From Cardinalis cardinalis (taxonomy: Eukaryota > Chordata > Aves > Passeriformes > Cardinalidae), in NCBI GenBank assembly GCA_014549065.1, contig JACDOX010000009.1, forward strand, positions 7,369,495 to 7,433,494: a stretch of DNA of 64,000 nucleotides, read 5' to 3'. Below, in pieces: positions 53,601-64,000 of this stretch. The position numbers were made by a program, and so were the translations under genes. Position 1 is the first letter of the stretch; each line of letters starts with the position of its first letter. The notes beneath the pieces were generated by a model. That model was given only the letters and a program-made list of their open reading frames with translations. It searched no databases and had not been told where the DNA came from.

Positions 53601-54769
53601 TGGGTTTTTTAGTTTTTGTTGGAGTGTTTTTGATTGTTTTTTTTTGTAGTCCAGAGTCAGTACTGACTGGATTGTTCNGTGCAGAAATGCGAAGATAGAA
53701 TAAAGTAGAATGAGGTGGAATGGTTGATGTGGAACTGTCAGTGTGTTATTGGTCAGCGGGGTAGCTTCAGAGACCACATTTATCCATCTGCCTTGATAAG
53801 AAATTCTGTAATTTGCAAAGTTGAAGAATTAACCCATTACAATTTTTTATCTTATCATTACAATGTGATTGTTCAATCATCGGGAAAAAACCTGTTTAGT
53901 TTCTTTTAAACCCTACAGCAGCTCTACCATGAGGTAATACCACTGTGGTGTAGGTTTACCATGGGACTTAACCNTGGTGTCACTGCTTCTGAATGCCTGT
54001 TTAATTTAAAAGCAGAAGAGGTGATTTTCGGAAGAACCGTGAAGAATCAGTTTGATTCAGAGTCTGTACAAATAATAATTTACTTTTGTTTGCCCCAGTT
54101 TTAGCTGTCTGTTTTCTTTAAATAGTCATAAATTATGCTTTACAACAGAGCTGGTAAGATCCTGCTGACTTCAGTGAGGCTTGACATGGNCCATTAACAA
54201 TCTAATGTATTTATGTTAGTAAATGGTGTAATTTGGAAATTTATCACAGGCTCATGAATATCTTTATTTCTTCTCACTCACTTCTCTGGAATTATTAGAC
54301 ATACAGTTCAAGTAGTGGCTTTAGTTACTTTGCTGGTAATTGGATTAACAATTCAGTATGCAGTGCCAAGGTTCCTTTTAGCAGAAAATTNGGAATAATG
54401 CTTTTCTGGATGTATCAGTTTACAAAGTGTATCCTATTGATATCCTGCTATATAGGAAAGATTATTTTAATATGAATATTAGATCTCTAATTAAATTTTG
54501 TTTTGTTTTCAATAGTAGTATATGATAGGGCATTAATCTTTAAATATATGCATTTTAAACTAGCTACATAAAACTACTGTAGATGCTAGAAATGCTTGAA
54601 TAAGTTATCTTTCTTATAAAAAGTGTTAATTTTTTTAGTCACTTGTCAATTAATAGACTGTCGTAGAAGATTGTGTAAGAGTATGATATTACCATATAAT
54701 GCTATTAAAAAACTTGACCTGAATCTTGCTTTTTTCAGTTTTGTGACCTTTATATTTCTTTCTCATTAG

Positions 54770-54973
54770 AACTATGCAGCACTGATCCAGCAACAAATTA
54801 ATGAGGACAAACAAAACTTGAGAGAAAAGGCTGTATATGGAATTCAGCTCACTGAAGAAAACCTTAGTGACTTCCGTGATGAACAGATTGGGCAGCTGAA
54901 GGAACTGATGGACGAGGCTACCAAACCTCATAAAAAAATCACCATTTCTAAAGACTCAGAATACAAAACCTAA
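54770..54973 (+). CDS. SDHAF3: SDHAF3 (ACN9) exon 2, residues 55-121 and stop
   Basis: This exon completes the succinate dehydrogenase assembly factor. It starts NYAALIQQQINE, matching the human segment after the EWE junction, passes through a variable middle (residues 68-80) and then the hallmark block DFRDEQIGQLKELMDEATKP (87-106). It ends with a short lysine-rich tail and TAA at 54971-54973. The frame joins exon 1 exactly with no added bases. There are no frameshifts, stops or ambiguous bases, so the gene looks intact. Family members act in the mitochondrial matrix, binding SDHB through the LYR-type helices. I assign function by family, not by any catalytic residue, since this is a chaperone. 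Confidence 0.96.
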   Translation, partial: NYAALIQQQINEDKQNLREKAVYGIQLTEENLSDFRDEQIGQLKELMDEATKPHKKITISKDSEYKT

Positions 54974-55530
54974 AAGATTAAANGAATTATTTAATGCACA
55001 TTGGAAGCATTTTGAAACTGCTTTTTCCAGTTGTACTTGAATGTGGTTTCTGTGAGATAATGGACGCTGCTGATGCTGTAACTTGTCTGAAGTAGATNTG
55101 TTTGGCTTTCTGTTCAAGAACAAATGGAAAAATGGAATAATCACACTTTTATGTTAATTGCATTATTTTTTCTCCTTTTTGTTTTTTCCTTCCTAATGGA
55201 TGTTGAAGACTGAAAGAATTTGGGGAAAGTAAATTGACATTTTTAAAATACGGAGTTGTTAGTTTTGGGGTTGTTTTGTAATCTTGGCACCTACAGGATA
55301 AAACATCTTTCTGTTTGCTTATCATCCTCTTCCTTAATGGAAAAGATGCTATTAGCATTTATTTTCTGGTGAAGATTCAGTAGACAAAGGAATGGTACTA
55401 GGGTGGGTTTGTTTTCATGGNGAGAAATGAGCAGTATTAGAAAAGCATACTGCTGGTGAAATTGGAAGTTGATTTTTGTCTTGAGCTTTATTGTGAAATG
55501 GACCTTAAAATAAAAGATGTAGCTCGTTAT
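54974..55530 (+). other. SDHAF3: SDHAF3 3' UTR with polyadenylation signal
   Basis: The AT-rich sequence after the stop contains a canonical AATAAA at 55509-55514, about 535 bases downstream, followed by T-rich sequence. Cleavage is expected roughly 10-30 bases later. Other sites further on cannot be excluded. Confidence 0.6.
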
Positions 55531-56271
55531 TAAATTAACCTTGAATCACTCTTATGCAGAAAATTCTGTGCTTTTTTTCAAAGCTGCATTCAGATTATTG
55601 TTAATATCTAAAATTTTTAAAAACCTTTCATGAATGGGTTGTGCTGTAGTTTGAATTCAAAGGTTCTTTAAAAACTTGGGATCCCATATTATGCAATATT
55701 TTGTACAGACCAGAATTTATAAATGACTNGATCACAGAAATTTTCCTGTTGATAATACTGTATGACCAACATTNGTGATTTATTTCTAATAGGTTAGGTC
55801 TTCAGTAAGATAATGTGTGCAACATTTGTTGTAACTCATACTGTTGGAACTAAAGAAAAAAGGGGTTTTTATCTGTTAAGAAAAGCACACACATTTCTGT
55901 GCAAAAGACAACTTTAATTTCATCTTCCAAACCTAGTTTTACATTATTAGTTTTGTTCTATTTCTGGACCTTTCTCTGTCTGTTACTCACAGCGCATTTA
56001 AGACAACAAAATTTCTTTGCTCTTGGGGAATAACAGCTTTGACAAGGAAGCACATTTCCATCTGTCTCAATTTGTAACAACATGCTGTTTGCCAAAGCTG
56101 CACTCCAGGATCCTAACGGAGTGGGGAGCAATCTGGGGAGCTGCCACTTTCTTTTTCCTGTACCTCTCTTCCCAATTCTTTAATGGGCTTGTAGGCTGCA
56201 GGTTGCTCATTTCTATTAAAAGTTCACTTGGAGGATTGCTGTATGAGGATCATGTGGTTGCTTTGCTGCAT
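55531..56271. other. Downstream intergenic DNA, nothing recognised
   Basis: Noncoding sequence between the SDHAF3 end and the solo LTR. The left copy of the LTR's target-site duplication (GCTGCAT) is at 56265-56271. Confidence 0.5.
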
Positions 56272-56690
56272 TGTTGTGTTTTCTGAGACCCCCGAGGAAG
56301 GAAGGAGTGATGAATCTGACTCCATGTTCTTAGAAGGCTAATTTATTATTTTATGATCTATATTATATTAAGGAATACTATACTAAACTATACTAAAGAA
56401 TACAGAAAGGATACAGACAGAAGGCTAAAAAGATACTAATGAAAACTCGTGACTCCTTCCAGAGTCCAGACACAGCCTGACCATGATTGGTCATTAAGTC
56501 AAAACAATTCACAACAGAAACTGATTAAACAATCACCTGTTGGTAAACAATATCCAAACACATTCCAAAGCAGCAAAACACAGGAGAAGCAAATCAGATA
56601 ATTATTGTTTTCATTTTTCTCTGAGGCTTCTCAGCTTCCCAGGAGAAGAATCCTGGGCAAAGAGATTTTTCAGAAAATATCATGGTGACA
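56272..56690 (-). mobile_element. Solo LTR of an endogenous retrovirus, reverse
   Basis: A 419-bp element with TG...CA ends in the reverse orientation. The flanking words GCTGCAT at 56265-56271 and 56691-56697 are identical and form a 6-7 base target-site duplication. On the minus strand an AATAAATTAGCC polyadenylation region is followed by an R/U5-like stretch ending near CTCGGGGGTCTC, with AT-rich TATA-like sequence upstream. I recognise the overall pattern from abundant songbird LTRs of class II (ERVK-like) type; the 6-base duplication size fits. No internal genes remain, so it is a recombination-derived solo LTR. Confidence 0.85.
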
Positions 56691-56697
56691 GCTGCAT

Positions 56698-58745
56698 CTT
56701 CCTCTGACACCCACCACCTTTGTTGTGCAGGCAGTAGGAAGATGCTGTAGCCTCAGGCACCCAGTGCAAACAGGATGGAAGGGCAGAGATGACATCCAGG
56801 CTGCAGGGCTGTTCCCAGGTCCTGATCCTGGTGCTTCAGGGGCATGGTTGGAGAGAATGGCAGCTCCCTCCTGGCCTGCTCCATACCTCGGATGCCCCAG
56901 CATCAAAGTGCGAAGCAAATGGCATGTGCATACAGGAAGCTTGAAAATTGTCTCTGATACTGCCATTCGCATATTCCTAAAGTCTTGTTCTTTTTACAGT
57001 TTAAAGGTTGTAAAAATCNAATCCAGCCCTGGAGTTTAGGGCATTAAGATTTATTCTGTTGCACTTCCATCTGATGAAGAGTAATCAGTAATTCCATCAC
57101 TAAATCTATTTGGTTTTCATACCAAAAGTAATTTTTGGGTGTTGACAACAGAGTTTGTTTCCAGTGCTTGATTGGTAGTATACCTGTGCCTGCTTTCCAG
57201 TCAATATCCAAGTTGCTTCAAATTTATTTCAAATACTGCAGTTTAAAGCACCTTATTTTTATCAACTCATTTAATGGAACTTGTTAGTTCAGTGAAACTA
57301 GTTGAAGTACTTGTTTTGCATATGTCTACTCATGTATGCATCTAGGTTTTGGAGGCTAAATTAATTAATAATGAAAAATTGCTATTTGGCATGGAAAACT
57401 TAAGCCTGTAATGAGACCTAAAGGGATTTGGAGGTGAGGGCAANCATCTTTACATCCACAACCCCTTGTCTAATAAATCCAACAATTTTTTTCTTTCATT
57501 GCCAACAGTAGTTNGTATTTGGTACAGTATTTGTATTCTTGTTTTAAACAACTCTCACAAAAGCCAAAATTATATTACAGGAATGAAGCATCTTTCAGGA
57601 TTGCCAGTTTTAAGACAGGCAGTTCTAATAGTAAGGTGTGCTCTGGTCTGAGCAGGGCTTGTGTGAGTGGTGGGGCCCTACAAAAGCTTTGTGATGCCAG
57701 CACTGCCACGCATTAATAAAATTCTTTGACTTAAAAGTGTGGTTAATGACAGTTGAGGAAAACAATGAATTGGAGGGANCTGAAGTTTTAGGTAGCTGAA
57801 AAAGGCACAAGTTGAAGTCTTATCAACAAAGAATTTTCAGAAATCTCTCTCATTAAAAACTACCAGTTTTGATATGCGAAGTGATACACCTTAAAAAGAT
57901 GAACATATGAAATGTCCTTTCAGTGTTTTGTTGTCCCTATGATGTGGGTTTATGCCTTTTTTAACTGACTGCCTGGCAAGAGCTATGAGGACATATTTAT
58001 TCCTTAAAAGTAAATTAATAATGTAACATCTTGAAGGTAGGATTTATGAAGAAGTTTTATTCCTTAGCTATTTGGACTTCAATATTTTTGAATTATTAGT
58101 GGACATTCTATTTCTTCTTGAATACGTATTTTATAGACACTGAAAATGCATGGATGAGTCAGTGGCCAAAGTTTCATTGGCTTCTAGGTAAAAATATTGG
58201 AGAATTAATGAAGAAAACATGGCTTTTCCTGCCTGTCATAAGCTATTTTATCTTCTACTTTCTGTAGCTAAATTAATAGCAGAGGGAAGACTGAATCTTC
58301 CAGCAGACTGATTTACCCAAGTGGGACCACAGAGGATCTATGTACCTTTGATGTATTGTGAAAGCTGAATCACTGTGAAAAACACAGCTCACANTCTCGG
58401 GCAAAATAAGTCTCTGTGTGCTATCTTTTGTTAATATCAATGTGCTTCACTGTTGATTTTCAGACCTCTTGGAAAGAGTTTCAAGGTAAATCTTTCCTGT
58501 TAAATAGTGTAGATGCAGGAGGGTAGAGATGCAGCAGCCCAGCAGGACTGCCTGATCCATATCCTACTGTTCTATGTCCTGATGCTGGACCAGGCACGGT
58601 GTGCCCACCTCACAGTGAGCAATGGTTGTANTAGTCTGAAAACAAACCAGTGTTACATTGCAAGGCAGAACTACAATTTAATAGGAAAATTAAAATAAAG
58701 GCAATAGTACAGAAACACTGGCCTAAACTGACAGCCAGAATACAN
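56698..58745. other. Intergenic DNA, nothing recognised
   Basis: Noncoding. The longer frames near 56670-57040 partly overlap the LTR and have no recognisable protein. Confidence 0.5.
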
Positions 58746-59200
58746 GCTGATACCCTGTTGGTCAGGGTGGTGGTAACAGTCTGATTAAATGGTCCTATAG
58801 TCCTGTTGGAGTGATGGATGTGNTTTTGTCAAAACAGTGATCCTGTAGAACAGTCTGATCTTTCTCTCTTGAGGTCCAGGAGTGGGTATCAAGCTCTTGG
58901 TTGCCGGGAATCCAGTGGTACTGCCCCAGTGGTGTTCGAAGCCTCAGATTATATCCAGGTAGGAATGTCTGGTTCCTCCCCNTGGGCGGGGCATCTCACA
59001 ATGGGATGATGTAATTTTATGAGTCATGCAGTGAGACTGGATGGCCTGTTAGCAGAGATAGCCCCCCCCAGAGGGAGCTATCAGGGATGAGTCATGGAAA
59101 AGATAAAGAATACTGCTCCACCTATTTGAGCAGCTCATGAAGATGGTAATCGAATACGTACTTTTGGTTACATCTTATATTGTAACCTAAGACAATGGTG
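58746..59200 (+). mobile_element. ERVL-like internal (non-LTR) fragment
   Basis: The run of landmarks GGTCAGGGTGGTGGTAACAG, TTGTCAAAACAGTGATCCTG, GAGGTCCAGGAGTGGG, GGTTGCCGGGAATCCAGTGG, CTCAGATTATATCCAGG, GGGCGGGGCATCTCACAATG and ATGATGTAATTTTATGAGTC resembles the 3' internal region of bird ERVL elements, just upstream of their 3' LTR. No intact gag, pol or env frame is present and stops interrupt every frame. The family label rests on memory of the pattern, so it could be another LTR-element class. Confidence 0.55.
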
Positions 59201-60669
59201 TAGGGAGGGTCTTCCCCATGGAGCCACATCAGGAATTGGCTGCAAAGACTGACACAAATTAAAAGCTGTTAGAAGTGATAACATTTGCACTTGTAAATGA
59301 TCTGTGTCTGTTCATGGAGGTTTTGCATCTGCTCCAAAACCACTGTCTTTGGTAAGAACATTTTCAGCAGTTTCAGTGGCCACAGCTCTGCTCTGGGAGC
59401 AATGACAGTGCTGAGTCCTTCCAGATTTTCCAGTGCTCTGTCTACCAGGTGGGGTACATACAGATCACAGAACCAAATTTTATTTAGATGCAGCCTTTAC
59501 ATATGTATATACAAAGTATTCTTTGTTCGTTGAAGTTGAGAGCTATAAGTGAGTGCATAAATTCAGTGCATAAGAATGAAATGGTTTTGCTACTTGTAGC
59601 AGTGTGTTATGAGGAAGTATCAGGTGTTTCAACAAGGTCATTTACAGGACACGTGATCCTGCATAACTGATAGGTGTGTCTGGGGAGCTCAGTGTTTAAT
59701 CTCTGTAACCGTTTCAAAGTTAGTACTTGAAGTATAAACAAGGAAGAATCATTTTTAATAAAATGACCTTTAGTCATTGAGTATTTATCAGCTTGTTATA
59801 AGTGCTTATTACCACTGTAAAGTCCTTAATAAGTACTTTGTTGAAACACCACCACTTGCAACACAACTTCTATCACTGATGAGCCTTCTGGTTTATGCCA
59901 GTTATGTTCCTTGAGGGTTGAAGTGAAATTTGTGTTAAACAAATGANCGTATTTACCAGTTTTTTTCCCCAAAGGTTCCTATTTCTGGTTTTGACTGCAG
60001 AAAACATGAGTACTGAATCTGAAACACTGATATGTGTTTATCCTGTGAGATTAACAGCAAAACAAATAAAACATGCAGAGGAATCTAAGATGGGAATTCC
60101 CTGNTGGGGTTGTATCAAAGGCAGGATTTCACTTTGCTTTACTGTGGTAGAATAATATACAGAATCTGTAGCACAGAAAATCTGTCAGAACAGACTACTA
60201 GAGTACATATTAAAAATATCATGCTGTAACCAGTGAAGTCACCTTTCCTTATAAATGAAAAGAACTTTTCAGAGCTGAAAAAAATCTCTAGCTAATCAAA
60301 TACTCGGTTAAAACTGATTTGAGAACTCCATCCTATTCANTTTATAATGTGAGCACATACTACTGGGTAGTGGGAAAATGGACCTGTCCTAAGTATCAGC
60401 TTGNTATTGTACAGTGCTCCCAGAATGTACCCTCAGGTACAGTAAAAAGGAAAACTCCTTTGTGGCTTTTCTTTACAAATNATGAAACTGAACTACTCTG
60501 CTTCATTTTTTTCTTCTGAGTTAAATTACACCATTCCTGTCCAGTTCAGCTATTCCAAATTAACATTGTCAGTTGCAAGATGAACTTGGAAAAGAAATTA
60601 AGGGCATTTTAATGTGCAATAAGGTTTGTTTAGATGCATCTGTATTGCAGCCTGCTTTTGTCCTTCTAG
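59201..60669. other. Intergenic DNA, nothing recognised
   Basis: Noncoding sequence between an ERVL-like fragment and a reverse CR1. Decayed retroelement sequence may extend a little into its start. Confidence 0.45.
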
Positions 60670-60975
60670 TCACAGAATCACAGAACAACCTCAGTTGGAA
60701 GTGACTCATAAGGATCATCAAGTCTAGCTCCTGGCCCCTTACAGGACAGCCCCAAAAATCACACCATGTGCCCAAGAGTGTTGTCCAAACACTTCTTGAA
60801 GTCTGTCAGCTTGGTGCTGTGACCGCTTCCCTGGGGAGCCTGTTCCAGTGCCCAACCACTCTCTGGGTGAAGAACCTTTTTCTAATACCCAGCCTAAATC
60901 TCCCTGGCACAGTTTCATGCCAATCCCTTAGGTCCTCTCACTGGTCACCAGAGGGACTGGCCAGCACAGCCCCAG
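60670..60975 (-). mobile_element. CR1 LINE 3' end, reverse orientation
   Basis: On the + strand it begins with the reversed CR1 tail TCACAGAATCACAGAACAAC. It continues through TCAGTTGGAAGTGACTC, GATCATCAAGTCTAGCTCC, CTTGGTGCTGTGACCGCTTC, CTGGGGAGCCTGTTCCAGTG, CCCAACCACTCTCTGGGTG and TCACTGGTCACCAGAGGGAC. It is a 5'-truncated copy. The + strand frame at 60768-61061 is its shadow. Confidence 0.92.
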
Positions 60976-63449
60976 TCATGCTGTTGGTTGCTGATTTCAC
61001 ATGGGGGAACTTAGCTCAGACTGAGAGAGGGGAAATCAACACCTCCTGCACAAACAACTGAGATGCCTAATGATGTGTGACAGACACGTTGCTATGGTGT
61101 GGACAGGAGTGTGGCACACACACAGCTGCACGTCTGCAGCCCCTGCCTGCTGCTCACTGGCAGCCTCTGCCCAGGAGACTGGCAGCCAGGGAAGAAAGGG
61201 TTTAGGAAGAAATGCCTTTACTAAAACTTAAGTCTTAAGTCTTCCAAGCCTCTCTTGTTACTTTAGGGTACTTTCCTCTGGAGAGCCACTGCTCAGTGCT
61301 GATCCATCACACAGAACTCCAAAGCCACAGCCAAGGTCTTGGTGCCAGACACTCACTCAGACTGTGGGGTCCAGTCTTCCTCACGCTCAAAATTCCCCAG
61401 TTTGTCCTGGAAAATTCAGTCTGTCCACTGCAGGAGAGAGGGGTCATGGATGTCTGTCAGCTCNCCTGTGCTCAGGAGTGCAGCATTGCCTGTGTGCCTC
61501 ATGCANTCTGCGTGGCTGTGGCAGGTTCAAGGCAGTAACCTGGGACAATTACTGTGATTTTGGTGCAAATACAGCAGTGCAGCCCCATATTTTCTAGGGA
61601 TTTAGTACAGCGTTGCCTTNGTGATTCCACAGGGCTGGAATGGTCAGAGGAAGACCAGCACTGCTTAGTGTNAACATTTTCCCTTCTCCATTGCTTTCTT
61701 TGTCATAGGCAGTTTGTGTTACAGCAGTGTGCTTTACTGCATACAAGTTCTACAGAGGTAAATCCAGTACTTCCTACCTGCCCTTCCCAAGGCCAGCCTC
61801 ANACCCCAGATCTCAGGAAAGCTTTTGGGTCTAATTTGGCCCACGCTACTCACCCCAGTAGCCTGCTTTCAAAACTGCAATGAAAAGTAAGTTAGAAAAT
61901 ATTTTAATCTCTTGTCACTCTCCCAAGCCTCAGGTGAGACTATAGAATTGGAATTGTAAAACTGAGGAAGGGAAACATTTTTCATTGTTGCTATGGAGAC
62001 TGGAGTTTATGCAGCAGTGACTTGTTCTGTTTTCTCTCTCCTTTATCTTAGGCCAAGGAAAGAAAAAAAAGGGGAAAAGGAACATGAAAATATCACAGAC
62101 AAAACCTCTGGGACATGAGATTACAATTTGAATGACCTNTCAGCAGTATTGCAAAGAAAAACGAAGATGACAGGAACAAGGAGAAAAAAGTCTTTGTGTG
62201 TCAAGACTATCTTTCTGCAGAAAAGGAACTAGGACCACAGTGAACATAAGAGCAACCACTGGTTGCAGATTCTTTGGAGGATCGAGTGTTCCCTATCCAG
62301 AGCCACTGCTCCAGCCCTGCAGTTCATGGAGCCTGGTCATGGTCAGATGCTAAGAGAGAAACATAACACTTTTAACAGTAAGATAGACCCACATTTTATC
62401 TGTAATATGCATCTTTCAACAACAGGGATATGGAATCTGGGACTTTACCTCCTCCTACATGGCTGTGGATGTGGTCTTCCCTTGCTCGTCCATCACCTGA
62501 AGGAATCTGCTGTAGCAGCTGTATGGCAGCGTGGTAGGGAACAGACATGTACCTGTTCCTTGTGAGCACATGATCAGTAAGGGCATGAAGGANACAGTAC
62601 ATGAAGTCTGTACCAGGCTCTATTGCAGATCAAAGCATGAAGTGTGTCTGATCACATTGCTGCTGTAAATAAATTATTTCCAGTATTTGAAAGCAGCTCT
62701 GAAGTTTCAAAAAATGACACATCCTAAGCATAATAGATTGCCCTTAAAAGACATCCAGCATATCAGTACAAAAAAGTGGGACTCTGCCAGACTAAAGGTA
62801 TTTTGATGTTGCAGGAGACAAAATGCATCCCTGACACTGTGACCAGACAGGTTTCAGAGCATTGTGGAGAAATACCCTTTTGGTTTATGAGCACTGAAAT
62901 CCTATGCTGAAGGAGCAAAGAGGGTGGCCATATCCCTGACCTCTCAGATGCATCAGCAGCCTCTTCTGGTTGTCATGACGGGCGACACAACTGAATCCGT
63001 GTGCTTTTCCACAGTGATGCATGTGTCAGTCCCGAAACAGCACCCAACAAGTGGAAATGCTGCAGAACAAGTAAATTAGGTGGAATTAGCTTCTCCATTT
63101 TCTCTCCTTTTTCACTGTTCAGGTCTGAAAAGCTGCAGCTGGCTCCCAGAGCAAGAAGTGTTTCTCCTGGCTGTTCCTAAGCNTCTGTATTGCCTCTAAT
63201 TAAGAGCAGCCAGGCAGAGGGTGTACAGATGTCTGTGCTGACTGACAGTTTTTGAAAGACTGGATAATGGCTTTCAGTGTTAAGAAAACTCCCAGACATG
63301 AGATGACAGGGGACATGTAGGAATTTACTAGTTTGATCCCTTATGTTGAACTGTTGTAGCCATTTTAGGAGATATCAAACCAAAAGCTCACCAAAATCTA
63401 TATATAAAGTCAAACCAAGNAAGGAATATTGACCTGAATGCTAAGGGGA
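60976..63449. other. Intergenic DNA, nothing recognised
   Basis: Somewhat more GC-rich noncoding sequence (61.1-61.9 kb), with several overlapping but unrecognisable frames. A TTTATCTTAG acceptor-like word at about 62042-62051 precedes a lysine-rich stretch that soon hits stops, and I do not call it an exon. Confidence 0.5.
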
Positions 63450-63904
63450 TGATGCCTTGAGAGACTACCTAGAACAGTGTTAAAGGAATAAAGTANGTAT
63501 TTATTAAAAAGGCCTTCAAAGGATGCACCTTGGGCAGTACAAGAGCCTGGCCAAGGCTACACCCAAGATGGACAATGGATCACACNTTTTCACACTTTTG
63601 TACATTTTGGTCCATTTACATATTGGGGTTAATTGTCCAGTTACAGTTCNAGTTATGAAGTCCCATCCTCCCAGANTGCTCTCCTCAATTTGCTGTTGTT
63701 TGTACTTTTTAGGTCTGGAGCTGCAACAGTGTCCTTGGTTCTCAGGCTGGAAAAGGATTGTTTTGTCTAACTAAACTGTGAAGAGAACTTGCTAACACTA
63801 ACACTAACACAAGTTAGAACACTAACACTTTATATGAAGTTCAGAGTTATATACTAATGCAGTACAGAATCTGGAAAATATGAAAGCTAAAACTTAAGGC
63901 ATCA
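63450..63904 (-). mobile_element. LTR of an endogenous retrovirus, reverse orientation
   Basis: A 455-bp element bounded by TGATGCCTTGAG at the left and CTTAAGGCATCA at the right, giving TG...CA ends and a short terminal inverted repeat. Flanking bases GGGGA and GGGGT fit a 5-base target-site duplication with one change. On the minus strand, AATAAATAC follows GGCCTTTTT and acts as the polyadenylation region. Blocks such as GGATGCACCTTGGGCAGTAC and CAAGGCTACACCCAAGATGG are familiar from repeated songbird LTRs. A small (CTAACA)3 expansion sits inside at 63792-63810. No internal genes adjoin it within the window. Confidence 0.75.
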
Positions 63905-64000
63905 GGGGTACTTGGAGCTAGAGACAACCTGTAAAAGCTATTCCAATGTTATTGACATCCTACAATGTATATAGTTATTTTTAAACCAATTTTCAGCAAG
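63905..64000. other. Window end, nothing recognised
   Basis: The short remainder after the LTR. No gene or repeat is recognised. Confidence 0.5.

Larger units (their letters stand above)
28433..54769 (+). other. SDHAF3: SDHAF3 intron 1 (26.3 kb, GC-AG)
   Basis: This is the single intron, inserted between codons (phase 0). The donor is AG|GCAAGT and the acceptor is a T-rich tract ending in TCTCATTAG (54761-54769). A second AG at 54737-54738 would add 31 bases and shift the frame, so the downstream AG is the better choice. The intron is AT-rich and noncoding. It holds an ERVL-type LTR (30.3 kb), two CR1 tails (31.7 and 38.3 kb), several perfect hairpins and small tandem repeats, described separately. 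I see no nested gene. Confidence 0.88.
38351..54769. other. Intron sequence, no gene recognised
   Basis: About 16 kb of AT-rich noncoding intron. It holds small direct repeats (39484, 49237), a TA run (40289), a hairpin (42319) and a 24-base T run (50610). None of the reading frames carries a recognisable domain or both splice signals. Confidence 0.5.

Noticed and set aside
54737..54769. Upstream AG at 54737-54738 as an alternative SDHAF3 acceptor
   Set aside because: It would add 31 bases and shift the frame, losing the conserved DFRDEQIGQL block.
62040..62095. Acceptor-like TTTATCTTAG followed by a lysine-rich coding stretch
   Set aside because: Each frame stops quickly, no donor follows and no family matches. 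A-rich DNA gives lysine runs by chance.
55531..63449. Search for TAC1 exons downstream of SDHAF3, as in mammalian synteny
   Set aside because: No tachykinin core (FFGLM-type) coding sequence was seen. It probably lies beyond the window.

Overview
This is a vertebrate, almost certainly avian, nuclear window. The evidence is a two-exon protein-coding gene with a 26 kb intron and vertebrate splice signals, many 3' ends of CR1 LINEs (the dominant bird retrotransposon), and several avian-type endogenous retrovirus LTR pieces. The LTR types at 56.3 kb and 63.5 kb resemble those I know from songbirds, so a passerine is my best guess; this is inference. Single ambiguous bases (n) are scattered throughout, as in a draft or consensus assembly.

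The only gene I can support is SDHAF3 (ACN9, succinate dehydrogenase assembly factor 3) on the + strand. Exon 1 (28271-28432) sits in a CpG island with a strong Kozak start, and exon 2 (54770-54973) carries the rest of the 121-residue protein. The reading frame is continuous only if the intron uses a GC donor (AG|GCAAGT) with a normal AG acceptor. A polyadenylation signal lies about 535 bases after the stop. In mammals the neighbours are DLX5/DLX6 on one side and TAC1/ASNS on the other; I see no exon of those here.

Layout: 1-160 is a GC/CpG-rich edge of unknown ownership. 161-27849 is intergenic, AT-rich DNA with CR1 pieces at 7.5, 10.4 and 13.0-13.8 kb and a 91-bp tandem duplication at 22.3 kb. 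27850-28040 is a long (ATCT)n microsatellite ending about 230 bases before the SDHAF3 start codon. 28041-28560 is the CpG island with exon 1. 28433-54769 is the intron, with an ERVL-type LTR at 30.3 kb, CR1 pieces at 31.7 and 38.3 kb and several perfect hairpins. 54770 to about 55530 is exon 2 and the 3' UTR. After that come a solo LTR with a target-site duplication (56.3 kb), an ERVL-like internal fragment (58.75-59.2 kb), a reverse CR1 (60.7 kb) and a second LTR at the window end (63.45-63.9 kb).

I found no new multi-gene system. The points most worth a second look are the GC-AG intron, the expanded tetranucleotide next to the promoter, and a possible unannotated antisense exon at 27.4-27.55 kb.
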